In this document: positions 8,082 to 16,040 of the stretch, in pieces
How the letters are laid out: every line of letters starts with the position of its first letter
How positions within the stretch are numbered: position 1 is the stretch's first letter
Source of the DNA: Candidatus Merdivicinus faecavium
GTDB lineage: Bacteria > Bacillota > Clostridia > Oscillospirales > Ruminococcaceae
Assembly: GCA_018716285.1 (NCBI GenBank)
Contig: DVKD01000015.1
Location: 56,230 to 120,229 of the forward strand
Direction of reading: 5' to 3'
DNA length: 64,000 nucleotides
Notes under the pieces: model-generated
Databases searched by the model: none
What the model saw: the letters and a program-made list of their open reading frames with translations, nothing else
What the model was told of the DNA's origin: nothing
Position numbers and translations under genes: made by a program

Positions 8082-8793
8082 ACTGTGATTCCGATCTCCT
8101 GCGGCTTCTGCTGCGGCAGCACTCTGTGACCACGCCCGCCGCGATGGAGAGGAGGAAGCTCCCGCCCCAGACCGCCCAGCCGTAGTCCCCATGCCCGTAC
8201 GCCGCCCCTTCGGGGTTGGGACCGAAGGCGATGCCCAGCAGCAGCCCCAGGACAAACCCGGCAAAGGCCGCGCAGGAAAACCCCCGCTTCCCAAACAGCG
8301 CGGGGATGACCGTTATCGCCATTGCCCACCAGAAAAGGCCGCTGCTCAGAAGCCAGCCGTACAGGTAGCTGTGTTCCCCGGAGGGTTTGGCGGAGAAGAG
8401 CCAGCCGGTTATGCTGGCTTCCGGGCCGCTGCACCAGATGATGCGTCCGGCCAGGTAGACGGCCAGGTATCCGGCGGCAGCCAGCGCGGCGGCCAGGGTA
8501 TTTTCCTTCAAACGCCGGCGCTTGGCGGCCCGCTGCTTCTCCTCCTCCTCTTTTTGGAGGCGGAAAAGCTCTGCCGCGACAGACGGCCGCTCCTCGTCCT
8601 CCGGCGCAAGCAGCAGGCCGGCCGTCGTCCCGAAGATCCCGGCCAGCTTCAGCAGGTTTTCGGTGCTGGGGGCAGACTGTCCCGCCTCCCATTTGGTCAC
8701 AGCCTGGCGGCTGACCCCTGCAAGCTCGGCGAGCTTTTCCTGCGATAGGCCCGCCTTCTGCCTGCACGATTTGATCCGTTCACCCAGCGTCAT
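8080..8793 (-). CDS. XRE-family transcriptional regulator with C-terminal membrane domain
   Basis: 237 residues. Residues 1-60 form a Cro/CI helix-turn-helix (GERIKSCRQKAGLSQEKLAE, VSRQAVTKWEAGQSAPS). A charged linker (EEEEKQRAAKRRR, about 95-107) leads into roughly four hydrophobic segments (NTLAAALAAAGYLAVYLAG, SSGLFWWAMAITVIPALFG, CAAFAGFVLGLLLGIAFG, WGGSFLLSIAAGVVT). It is therefore a membrane-tethered repressor; the signal is unknown. Its start is preceded by GAAAGGAG. Confidence 0.88.
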   Translation of the reverse strand: MTLGERIKSCRQKAGLSQEKLAELAGVSRQAVTKWEAGQSAPSTENLLKLAGIFGTTAGLLLAPEDEERPSVAAELFRLQKEEEEKQRAAKRRRLKENTLAAALAAAGYLAVYLAGRIIWCSGPEASITGWLFSAKPSGEHSYLYGWLLSSGLFWWAMAITVIPALFGKRGFSCAAFAGFVLGLLLGIAFGPNPEGAAYGHGDYGWAVWGGSFLLSIAAGVVTECCRSRSRRRSESQ

Positions 8794-8847
8794 GATTTGT
8801 CAGCTCCTTTCTCACACCTGTATTATACCGGAAATCCCCGCTTTCTG

Positions 8848-8874
8848 CTACCAACTATCCGGCAACTATCGGTT
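8848..8874 (-). promoter_or_regulatory. Possible operator upstream of XRE membrane regulator
   Basis: On the minus strand a direct repeat, CCGATAGTTG then CCGGATAGTTGG, lies just upstream of a TATAAT at about 8822-8827. Position and repeat suit autoregulation; this is weak evidence. Confidence 0.3.
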
Positions 8875-8947
8875 GCCGCCCCCGTTTGCCATGCAAAAAG
8901 GCCGCCATCCGGGCACGGATGACAGCCCTGTTTCCTGTCAGGTTTTC

Positions 8948-9691
8948 TCAAAACCGCCCGTCCAGCAGGATGAGCAGGCGGGTCATCCCGAAGCAGGCCG
9001 CGACCGGCAGCAGCAGGGTGATCCAGCCGCAGATGCCGATGAGCAGGACGGTGCCCAGGAAGATGCCGAGCGAGATGAGGACCAGCAGCGGAATGACGAC
9101 ATAATAATTCATGGTCGCCCCCAGGTCCCGGTAAAGGCGGACGAGCAGGGTCAGGACGCTGCCGTCGGCGGCCTCCTTGATGACCGCGACCTTGAGGTTC
9201 ACAAGCATCTCCAGAATGGAACGGAAGGCGCCGTTTCCGACCCCATCCGCGATGAGTCTCTGCGAGGTGCCGCCCAGGTAAAGGTCGACCGGCCCGATCC
9301 AGAAGGCACCCAGCCCGAACCGCGCGAAGGCGATGCCGAACACGCCTAAGAAAAGCAGCGGCATCCCGACCCATTTGAGCATGATGGCAAAGGGGCGGCC
9401 CACCTTTTTCCCCAATACAAAAGAGACGGCCAGGACGACCAGCCCGAGCACAAGAAAGAGGATGTCAAGCCCCCGGATGAAGTCCAGCACGGCCTGCGCG
9501 TAAAAGGAAAAGAGGACCGAGAGCAGCCCGAACACAATGGCGAAGAGGCAGACCCGCGCCACCGGCGAGCTCGGCCCGAATTCCAGTATTTCCAGGACGG
9601 TCATCGGGGTGTCGTACTCGATCCGGTAAAGGCCGGAGCGGCTGCGCTCCCCGCGCCAGTCGCGTCTTTTTTCTGTCGTTTTCCGTTCCAA
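8948..9691 (-). CDS. Polytopic membrane protein, unknown function
   Basis: About 247 residues from TTG 9691 (LERKTTEKRRDW), chosen because AAAGGAGG lies 7 bases upstream; the track start at 9736 would run into the preceding gene. A basic N-terminal 40 residues precede about five transmembrane segments (VARVCLFAIVFGLLSVLFSF, LDILFLVLGLVVLAVSFVLG, WVGMPLLFLGVFGIAFARFG, YYVVIPLLVLISLGIFLG, GICGWITLLLPVAACFG). It lies 19 bases downstream of the methyltransferase gene and is probably co-transcribed. I recognise no family. Confidence 0.75.
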   Translation of the reverse strand: MERKTTEKRRDWRGERSRSGLYRIEYDTPMTVLEILEFGPSSPVARVCLFAIVFGLLSVLFSFYAQAVLDFIRGLDILFLVLGLVVLAVSFVLGKKVGRPFAIMLKWVGMPLLFLGVFGIAFARFGLGAFWIGPVDLYLGGTSQRLIADGVGNGAFRSILEMLVNLKVAVIKEAADGSVLTLLVRLYRDLGATMNYYVVIPLLVLISLGIFLGTVLLIGICGWITLLLPVAACFGMTRLLILLDGRF

Positions 9692-9710
9692 TGGAAAACC
9701 TCCTTTGCAG

Positions 9711-10466
9711 TCAGTTGAGTTTTCTCGCCAGCACAAAGAACCGGTGTTCCCGGCAGAGAAGGCTGCCCTCTTCTTCGAGGGACTGCGCGAGCTGCCAGAG
9801 CGCCTCCTCCCGGTTTTCGGCGGTGAAGGAGGATGGCTGCCACCCTGCGGCGTGGATCCAGTAGACCAGCGCCCCGACGTCCCGGAAGCGGATGGCGGGG
9901 TAGGCTTCTTCCCCTTTCAGAACCTGCATCCCCGCGTCTTCCAGCTGGGCGATGAGGGCGCTCAGGTCCTGCGCGCCGGCATCCTTTTCCCAGCCCGGGA
10001 AGGGGATGCCGTTAAAAACGCCGTCCACCCCTGCGGACTGCTGGGCGAGAAAGACCCCGCCCTTTTTGAGGACCCGCGCGGCCTCCCGGGGGCAGAAATC
10101 GCCGTACCGGGTGTAGACGGCGTCAAACCGGCTGTCGCTGAAGGGGAGGTCCTCCCCGTCGACGACCCGCCGCACCTCGACCCCATGGGGGGCAAAACGC
10201 TGGCGGAGGATGGCGGCCGCCTGCTCGTCCGGCTCGGCGTAGAAAGCCTGTCCCGGCTTGGGGTTCAAGGACAGCAGGAACCCGTATCCGCCGCTTGCGA
10301 GGTCGAGGAAACTGCTTTCCCCATCCAGCCAGGCGGCGATCTCTTCCCGGAAATCCCAGGGGACCGTTTCTTCCTCCCAGCGTCCGCCCAGATGGGTAAA
10401 ATTCCACCCGTTGTAATAGGCGCGCTCCTCGGCTGTGCAGAGCGTCCGGCATTCTTCCCGCGTCAT
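9711..10466 (-). CDS. Class I SAM-dependent methyltransferase
   Basis: 251 residues with GAAAGGGGGAC upstream. The SAM-binding region is SFLDLASGGYGFLLSL (motif I), then FYAEPDEQAAA and GEDLPFSDSRFDAVYTRYGD, resembling UbiE-type small-molecule methyltransferases. The tail (HRFFVLARKLN) is also typical. Substrate unknown. First gene of a two-gene unit with the polytopic membrane protein. Confidence 0.85.
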   Translation of the reverse strand: MTREECRTLCTAEERAYYNGWNFTHLGGRWEEETVPWDFREEIAAWLDGESSFLDLASGGYGFLLSLNPKPGQAFYAEPDEQAAAILRQRFAPHGVEVRRVVDGEDLPFSDSRFDAVYTRYGDFCPREAARVLKKGGVFLAQQSAGVDGVFNGIPFPGWEKDAGAQDLSALIAQLEDAGMQVLKGEEAYPAIRFRDVGALVYWIHAAGWQPSSFTAENREEALWQLAQSLEEEGSLLCREHRFFVLARKLN

Positions 10467-10491
10467 CGGCAGGTCCCCCTTTCACGATTCT

Positions 10492-10503
10492 GTACTTTAG
10501 TAC
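10492..10503 (-). promoter_or_regulatory. Palindrome in promoter region of methyltransferase gene
   Basis: Near-perfect palindrome GTACTTTAGTAC about 26 bases before the start codon, in an AT-rich stretch where the promoter is expected. Possible repressor site; weak. Confidence 0.25.
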
Positions 10504-10652
10504 TATTCTACCAATTTTTTGACAGAAAAGCAAGGGAAATCCTCAAAAATGTGATTTTCACACAGCCTGCCTGATTTTTTTAGGCATTTCGGCGGAAGGG
10601 CAGGGGCGTCCCGGGATCCCCCGGACTCACCGGCGGGATCAATGGATTTCCT

Positions 10653-10681
10653 TTGCAATGCGCGGGGGAATGTGGTACAAT
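10653..10681 (+). promoter_or_regulatory. Promoter of HdeD-like gene
   Basis: TTGCAA, 17-base spacer, TACAAT. It supports the start at 10754 rather than the track start at 10658, which would lie inside the promoter. The rest of the 287-base gap (10467-10753) shows nothing else I can support. Confidence 0.65.
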
Positions 10682-10753
10682 AGCAGTAAGGTTTCCTGTA
10701 TGACGCGGGAAGCGTGCGATGGAACGAATCATTTTGCAAAGGAGCGTACTGAC

Positions 10754-11281
10754 ATGGCAAAAAAGTCCCCCTCCCTGGCTGGCCTGCTGCCGGCCGCCTA
10801 CATTATCCTCGGCCTCATCCTCATCCTCTGGCCGACGATGAGCAGCAGCATTTTCTGCTGGATCGTCGGCATCGGGTCGCTCGTCTACGGCCTCTTCCAC
10901 CTGTTAAACTTCTGGCGCGCCGCGCAAAGCGGCGGGGGCGGACGGGGGGAGCTCGCGGTGGGCGTCATTCTGGCGGCGCTCGGTATCTTCTGCCTCGCCT
11001 CGCCGCGCACCATCCTGTCGATCCTGCCGTTTTTCCTGGGGGCGATGCTGCTTTTGGACGGGGCGTCCAAGATCCCGCGCGCCCTTGAGATGCGCAGCTT
11101 CGGTTTTTCCCGCTGGTGGGTCGAGATGCTCTTTGCGGTCGTGACCGCTGTCCTTGGCCTGGTCCTGGTTTTCAACCCCTTCAGCCTGGTGCGGCTGTCG
11201 GTCATCTTCTTTGGGGTGAGCCTGCTCATTTCCGGGATTTCCGACCTGGTCATGGCGGTATGGGCCGGGCGGTACCGCTGA
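10754..11281 (+). CDS. HdeD/DUF308-family membrane protein
   Basis: 175 residues from ATG 10754 with AAAGGAG upstream. Six hydrophobic segments arranged as short hairpins (AAYIILGLILILWPTMSSSI, ELAVGVILAALGIFCLASP, ILPFFLGAMLLLDGASKIP, VEMLFAVVTAVLGLVLVFNP, SVIFFGVSLLISGISDLV) match the DUF308 repeat with the G..L...P pattern. E. coli HdeD is linked to acid resistance, but in Firmicutes the function is not established. The stop overlaps the next ATG by one base (TGATGG), so the radical SAM gene is coupled to it. Confidence 0.85.
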   Translation: MAKKSPSLAGLLPAAYIILGLILILWPTMSSSIFCWIVGIGSLVYGLFHLLNFWRAAQSGGGGRGELAVGVILAALGIFCLASPRTILSILPFFLGAMLLLDGASKIPRALEMRSFGFSRWWVEMLFAVVTAVLGLVLVFNPFSLVRLSVIFFGVSLLISGISDLVMAVWAGRYR

Positions 11282-12231
11282 TGGCCCGGAATCCCTTTCC
11301 CTACGCGCTGGCGAACAAGCGCTACCGCACCTGGGACTATCATCTGAAGCAGAAATTCGGGGGCAAGGTTTTCAAGGTCTCGATCGACGGCGGGTTTTCC
11401 TGCCCAAACATTGACGGGAGCTGCGGGAGGGGCGGCTGCACCTACTGCGCCTACGCCTTCCGGCGGCAGACGCCCGGCTCTATCCTCAGCCAGTTTGAGG
11501 AGGGGAAGGCGCTGCTCCACCGCAAGTGGCCGGACGCGGCGCGCTACATCCCCTATTTTCAGGCCAACACCAACACCTACGCCCCGCTGCCCGAGCTCAA
11601 AGAGAAGTACGAGACCCTCCTCGCCCAGCCGGGGGTGGCAGGGCTGGCGGTCGCGACCCGGGCGGATGCCCTGCCGGAGGAGGTCTGCGATTACCTGGCC
11701 GAGATCTCCCGCCGCACCTACCTGATTGTCGAGCTGGGGCTCCAGACCGCTTTCGACGAGACGGCGCAGCGGATCAACCGCGGGCACGACTTTGCGGCCT
11801 TCCTCGAGGGGTACAGGCGGCTTGCCGGCCGCGGCATCCCTGTCTGCATCCACCTCATTAACGGGCTGCCCGGCGAGACGCCGGAGATGATGCGGGAGAC
11901 GGCCCGCCGGGTCGCCGCGCTGCGGCCCCACTGCGTCAAGATCCACCTGCTCCACATCCTCAAAGGCACCCGGATGGCGGAGGAGTACGCCGCCTGCCCG
12001 GAGGACTTCGGGATGATGGAGCTGCCCGCCTACGTCTCGGTCGTCTGCGACCAGCTCGAACTGCTCCCGCCCGAGACGGTCATCCAGCGGGTGACCGGCG
12101 ACGGGATGAAGGAGGACCTCATCGCGCCGCTCTGGAGTCTCAAAAAATTTGTGGTCATGAACGAGATCGACAAGGAAATGGCGCGGCGGGACAGCTGGCA
12201 GGGACGGCTGTCTGCTTCCGACAAAAACTGA
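11281..12231 (+). CDS. Radical SAM protein, YhcC/TIGR01212 type
   Basis: 316 residues from ATG 11281, overlapping the upstream stop; the track start at 11116 is an extension into the HdeD-like gene. The N-terminus (YRTWDYHLKQKFGGKVFKVS) and the cluster motif CPNIDGSCGRGGCTYC, with the last two cysteines as CTYC, are characteristic of the YhcC subgroup, which also carries ELGLQTAFDETAQRINRGHD and HLINGLPGETPEMM. It should bind one [4Fe-4S] cluster and S-adenosylmethionine. The biological reaction of the family is not firmly known. Confidence 0.88.
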   Translation: MARNPFPYALANKRYRTWDYHLKQKFGGKVFKVSIDGGFSCPNIDGSCGRGGCTYCAYAFRRQTPGSILSQFEEGKALLHRKWPDAARYIPYFQANTNTYAPLPELKEKYETLLAQPGVAGLAVATRADALPEEVCDYLAEISRRTYLIVELGLQTAFDETAQRINRGHDFAAFLEGYRRLAGRGIPVCIHLINGLPGETPEMMRETARRVAALRPHCVKIHLLHILKGTRMAEEYAACPEDFGMMELPAYVSVVCDQLELLPPETVIQRVTGDGMKEDLIAPLWSLKKFVVMNEIDKEMARRDSWQGRLSASDKN

Positions 12232-12233
12232 CA

Positions 12234-12284
12234 GGAAATTGTAAGATTTTCCCCACGGGAAATGTAAGAAATCCCTGCTATACT
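12234..12284 (+). promoter_or_regulatory. Promoter of two-component operon with direct repeats
   Basis: Two direct repeats, GGAAATTGTAAGAT (12234-12247) and GGGAAATGTAAGAAAT (12257-12272), lie about 23 bases (two turns) apart upstream of a TATACT -10 box at 12279-12284. No good -35 box is present where the second repeat sits. This is the usual layout of an activator-dependent, autoregulated OmpR-family promoter (inference). Confidence 0.5.
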
Positions 12285-12313
12285 CAAAATGGGCAGAACA
12301 GGGGGTGCTGCGG

Positions 12314-13024
12314 ATGAAGGAAACCATTCTTGTCGTGGACGACGACCGCGAGATCGTCAGGGCGATCGCCATCCTGCTGGAAAAGGAAGGCTATGCCGTC
12401 CTGCGGGCCTACGACGGCCTGGAGGCGCTTCAAATCGTCTCGGAGCAGGATGTCCGGCTCATCATCATCGACGTGATGATGCCAAAGCTGGACGGCCTCT
12501 CGGCGGTCATGCGGATCCGGGAGCGGAAAAATCTCCCCATCATCGTCCTGAGCGCCAGGAGCGAGGACACCGACAAGATCCTCGGCCTTTCAATCGGCGC
12601 CGACGACTATGTGACCAAGCCCTTCAACCCGCAGGAGCTGGCGGCGCGGGTGCGCTCCCACCTGCGGCGTTATCTGTCGCTTGGCGGCATCCACGCACGG
12701 CGTCCCGACGGGCTGATCGTCAACGGGCGGCTCGCCTACGATCCGGAGGAGCGGGTCCTTCGGGCCGACGGGGAGCCGGTGCGGCTGACCGCGACCGAGA
12801 CGAAGATCGTCGACCTGCTCATGCGCAACCTCGGCAGGGTCTTCCCCGCCGAGGAGATTTACCGGCGGGTGTGGGAGGAGGAAGCCTTTGCCCCGGAAAA
12901 TACGGTGATGGTCCACATCCGCCGGATCCGGGAGAAGATCGAGCTCAATCCCCGCGCGCCGGAATACCTGAAGGTGGTGTGGGGAATTGGATACAAAATC
13001 GAAAAGATGGAAGGCAATCCTTAG
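12314..13024 (+). CDS. OmpR-family response regulator (VanR-like)
   Basis: 236 residues from ATG 12314 (AGGGGG about 9 bases upstream; the track start at 12305 is a GTG). Receiver domain: acidic pocket VVDDDRE, phospho-acceptor Asp in LIIIDVMMPKLDG, Ser in VLSARSED and Lys in DDYVTKPFNP. The C-terminal winged helix (VRLTATETKIVDLLMRN, TVMVHIRRIREKIE, VWGIGYKIE) binds DNA repeats. Operon with the overlapping sensor kinase. Target genes are unknown; the promoter repeats suggest autoregulation. Confidence 0.93.
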   Translation: MKETILVVDDDREIVRAIAILLEKEGYAVLRAYDGLEALQIVSEQDVRLIIIDVMMPKLDGLSAVMRIRERKNLPIIVLSARSEDTDKILGLSIGADDYVTKPFNPQELAARVRSHLRRYLSLGGIHARRPDGLIVNGRLAYDPEERVLRADGEPVRLTATETKIVDLLMRNLGRVFPAEEIYRRVWEEEAFAPENTVMVHIRRIREKIELNPRAPEYLKVVWGIGYKIEKMEGNP

Positions 13025-15098
13025 CGCAATAGCTTTTTTCCTAGGCTTAAGCCTCATGCTGGGCGGGCTTGTGCCGCTTGCGTCCCATTTGAAAAGCTGC
13101 GCGGAAAAAGGAACCTCGCCGGCGGAGGCGTTCCAGCCGGACTATCAGGAGACGGAGGAATTCCGCGAGGCGGTGCGCGTCTATTTCCAGGCGATTACCG
13201 AGATGGTAAACGACAGCGCGGAGGATGCGGAGAGTTTCCTGACCGCGCATTATGCGCTGCTGCGGGCATCGCAGACCTACGAGGGGACCTTTGCGGATTT
13301 TGAAGGGGAGGTTTTCCAGTACCTCTGGCGGGACAGCAACCTCCTCTATGACGCATACCTGAACGGGCGCCGCCGCTATTACAACACCGAGCTGCAGCTG
13401 GACAAGACGGGGGAAAGCCCGCCGGAGGGCTATTGCTTCCTTTTGTACTTTGACGGGGAACAGATCCATTTTTACCGGGACAACGGGGAATGGGCACTCC
13501 GCGGCAGCAGCGCCTACCGCGGCGGAGATTGGGACAGCGGGAACAGCCTGGAAGGCGTCGAGGTCGTGCTGGCGGCCCGCGAGACGCCGGAGCCGGTCTG
13601 GGAGTATACGGCGGCATCCGGCAGCGTCCAGACGAGCGTGCTGTTCGCCCTGTATGACGCCCACCGCGCCCGTTTCTTTGCGCTCCGGCTGGGGATCGGG
13701 CTGTTTGCCGCGGGGATTGTGCTTCTTGCCCTCTCCCTCTGGATGCGGGCCTCCCGCCGGGCGGCAAAGGAAGCGGTGCGGGGGCTGCTTGCCCGCTTCT
13801 GGTGGGAGGGGAAAATCCTCTTCCTGGCGGCGGGGGGATTGCTTACCGTCCTGCTGTTTGGCTGGGCTGCCGCCCGCGCCGGAACGGGGGATGCGCCTAC
13901 CCAGGCGGCCGCGCTTTGGGACTGGCCGGGGGAGGTGCGGCTGTACGACCTCCTTCCGGCGGTGCTCGCCGCCTTCTGGCTCTGCTTTTTCGCGGCATTT
14001 GACCTGTGCGGGCGGCCCTGGCGGAATTCCTTCGCCGGGTGGTTTGCGGGGCGGCTCTCCGGCGGGCCGTTTGAGAAGCGGATGCGCCGCATTTCCGCCG
14101 CCTTCCTTGCCGGGGTGCTGCTGACCGCTGTGCTCTGCGTTGTACTTTGGGAGGCGGAGGCCTTAAGTCCAGCCATCCGGCTGATTACCGGCGCGCTGCT
14201 GGGAGTGGGGCTTGTAAACATCCTGTACATCTATATCCGCTGCTGCCGCAAGCTTTCCCGGGAGGTGAGCGCGCTGACCGGCAAGATCGCGGCCATCCGC
14301 GCCGGGGATTTTGCCGGGGAAGAGGCCCTTCCGCCCGGCGCGGCGCTCGCGGGGGCCTCCCAGGACCTGCAGGAGATCCAGCAGGGCTTCGACGCCGCGC
14401 TGGACGAGCGGATGAAGAGCGAGCGGATGAAAATCGCCCTCATCGCCAACGTCTCCCATGACCTCAAGACGCCGCTGACCTCCATCCTCAGCTACGCCGA
14501 CCTGCTCTGCGGGGAGGAGCTGCCCGAGCCGGCCGGCGATTACGCCCGGATCCTGCGCAGCAAGGCGCTGCGCCTCAAGGACATGGTGCAGGATGTCTTT
14601 GAGGTGAGCAAGGCGGCATCCGGGCAGCTCCCGGTCACGCTGGAACGGATCGACTACGGCAAGCTCATCCGCCAGACCCTCGCGGACATGGCTGAGGCCA
14701 TTGAGGAAAGCCCGGTTTTGATCCGGGAGCAGCTCCCGGACGCGCCGGTCCTCATCCGGGCAGACGGACAGCGGCTCTACCGGGTCTTCCAGAACCTCAT
14801 CCAGAACGCGCTGCAATACTCCCTGCCCGGGTCTCGAGTCTATATCCGGCTGGAAATGGAGGAGGGAAAGGCGGCCGCCAGCGTCAAAAACACCTCCCAG
14901 GCTGAGCTGAAGCCCGGGACCGATTACACCGAGCGCTTTGTCCGCGGGGATGAGAGCCGCACCGACGGCGGCAGCGGGCTGGGGCTGTCCATCGCGCGGA
15001 GCTTCACTGAAGCCTGCGGCGGGACCCTCTCGATCGAGACGGACGGGGACCGCTTCACAGCGATTGTGGAGTTCCCGCTGGATGGGACGGCATCTTAA
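12987..15098 (+). CDS. Membrane sensor histidine kinase (VanS-like C-terminus) with multi-pass N-terminal half
   Basis: 703 residues starting at TTG 12987 inside the regulator gene (38-base overlap, AAGGTGG about 9 bases upstream). After a first transmembrane segment (residues ~10-32) comes an extracytoplasmic sensor of about 190 residues, then five or so more helices (for example GIGLFAAGIVLLALSLW, ILFLAAGGLLTVLLFGWAA, LAGVLLTAVLCVVLW, LITGALLGVGLVNILYIYI). The kinase core has the phospho-acceptor His in IANVSHDLKTPLTSILSYAD, the N-box FQNLIQNALQYS and the G-box GGSGLGLSIARS. The ligand is unknown; VanS-like kinases often sense cell-wall antibiotics. Confidence 0.92.
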   Translation: MDTKSKRWKAILSAIAFFLGLSLMLGGLVPLASHLKSCAEKGTSPAEAFQPDYQETEEFREAVRVYFQAITEMVNDSAEDAESFLTAHYALLRASQTYEGTFADFEGEVFQYLWRDSNLLYDAYLNGRRRYYNTELQLDKTGESPPEGYCFLLYFDGEQIHFYRDNGEWALRGSSAYRGGDWDSGNSLEGVEVVLAARETPEPVWEYTAASGSVQTSVLFALYDAHRARFFALRLGIGLFAAGIVLLALSLWMRASRRAAKEAVRGLLARFWWEGKILFLAAGGLLTVLLFGWAAARAGTGDAPTQAAALWDWPGEVRLYDLLPAVLAAFWLCFFAAFDLCGRPWRNSFAGWFAGRLSGGPFEKRMRRISAAFLAGVLLTAVLCVVLWEAEALSPAIRLITGALLGVGLVNILYIYIRCCRKLSREVSALTGKIAAIRAGDFAGEEALPPGAALAGASQDLQEIQQGFDAALDERMKSERMKIALIANVSHDLKTPLTSILSYADLLCGEELPEPAGDYARILRSKALRLKDMVQDVFEVSKAASGQLPVTLERIDYGKLIRQTLADMAEAIEESPVLIREQLPDAPVLIRADGQRLYRVFQNLIQNALQYSLPGSRVYIRLEMEEGKAAASVKNTSQAELKPGTDYTERFVRGDESRTDGGSGLGLSIARSFTEACGGTLSIETDGDRFTAIVEFPLDGTAS

Positions 15099-15108
15099 CA
15101 AAAATCAG

Positions 15109-15143
15109 ACGGCGGCTGCCTTATGACAGGCGGCCGCCGTTTT
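15109..15143 (+). terminator. Intrinsic terminator after the two-component operon
   Basis: ACGGCGGCTGCCT / AGGCGGCCGCCGT inverted repeat with one G.T pair, followed by TTT, starting ten bases past the kinase stop. Confidence 0.75.
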
Positions 15144-15225
15144 GCGGTTTGGGGGAGATGCACAAGAGGAACGGTATCTGTCGTTCGGCGCCATATTTTA
15201 CCGTTATCGCGGACGCAGGCGAAAC

Positions 15226-15254
15226 AAAAAAGCGGCTCGCAAGCCGCCTTTTTT
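15226..15254 (-). terminator. Intrinsic terminator after MBL-fold gene and small peptide gene
   Basis: AAAAAAGCGGCT-cgca-AGCCGCCTTTTTT reads as a near-perfect bidirectional terminator; in context it ends the minus-strand transcript of the MBL gene. Confidence 0.85.
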
Positions 15255-15348
15255 AATTTTTTTCCTTTTTGTCCCAAACTGCCAGGATGAAGCCGATGAT
15301 GCCGAGCAGGATGCACAGATGGCGCCATTTGAAGCTGAAATCAAACAC
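15253..15348 (-). CDS. Putative 31-residue single-pass membrane peptide
   Basis: This frame is too short for the ORF track. From GTG 15348 it reads V/MFDFSFKWRH, LCILLGIIGFILAVW, DKKEKN: a hydrophobic helix flanked by basic and charged ends, the layout of bacterial small membrane proteins. The stop codon abuts the strong terminator, and the frame lies 37 bases downstream of the MBL gene in the same direction. Against it: no convincing ribosome site is visible before the GTG. Function unknown. Confidence 0.42.
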   Translation of the reverse strand: MFDFSFKWRHLCILLGIIGFILAVWDKKEKN

Positions 15349-15385
15349 ATTGCGTCAGCCAAGGGCGGATTCCCTGCAAAAGCGT

Positions 15386-15976
15386 TTACAGCCGGATTGT
15401 CTCGCCGGGCTGTACGATCAACGCGCCGGGCACGGTCAATTTCCTCGCGCGGTCCGGGTCAAACAGCTTCCCGGGCGTCATATGGACGGGGATCGTATGC
15501 TGCGCGCCGATCAGCTCAGCACAGCGGATGGTCTCGGGGATGTCCATCGTGTAGGTGGAATCCATCGGCAGGACGGCGTAGTCGAGGCCCCGCCCCGCCA
15601 TCCGCGCCATCTCCGCTGTTTCCCCGGTGTCCCCGGCAAAATAGACCGAAACGCCGTCCACCGTGAGGATATAGCCCACGCATTCCGCCTTTTTGTGGTG
15701 ATGGTTGTATGCTTCCACGGCCTCGGCGGCCGCGAAATCCAGCCGCAGGGTCTGATACTGCCCGTCCTTCAGGGCGTCCGTGTTTTGCCAGACGACGCAG
15801 CCGGGGTTTTTCGCGGGCAGGCCGATGCAGTTGTGATCGTGGTGCTGATGGGTGACTAAGATCAGATCGGCCGGGGCGTCGTAGCCCTCGCCCGCAAAGG
15901 GATCGACGTAAATCACTTTGCCGCCGTCTGTGGTCACGCGAAGGCTGCCATGCCCCTGATAAAGCAGCGTTGCCAT
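15386..15976 (-). CDS. Metallo-beta-lactamase-fold hydrolase (UlaG-like)
   Basis: 196 residues with ACAGGAGG upstream. The metal-binding motif HxHxDH is seen in LVTHQHHDHNC; further ligands are in YFAGDTGE (Asp) and IPVHMTPG (His). N-terminal YQGHGSLRV is typical of the UlaG/YtkL-like L-ascorbate-6-phosphate lactonase-type hydrolases. Cytoplasmic, no signal peptide. The substrate is not predictable from sequence. Confidence 0.87.
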   Translation of the reverse strand: MATLLYQGHGSLRVTTDGGKVIYVDPFAGEGYDAPADLILVTHQHHDHNCIGLPAKNPGCVVWQNTDALKDGQYQTLRLDFAAAEAVEAYNHHHKKAECVGYILTVDGVSVYFAGDTGETAEMARMAGRGLDYAVLPMDSTYTMDIPETIRCAELIGAQHTIPVHMTPGKLFDPDRARKLTVPGALIVQPGETIRL

Positions 15977-16040
15977 ATGAAAACCTCCTGTCGCTTGTTC
16001 ATAAAAGACCGGTTTTCCCGTATTTTCAGGTAAGGCGGCG

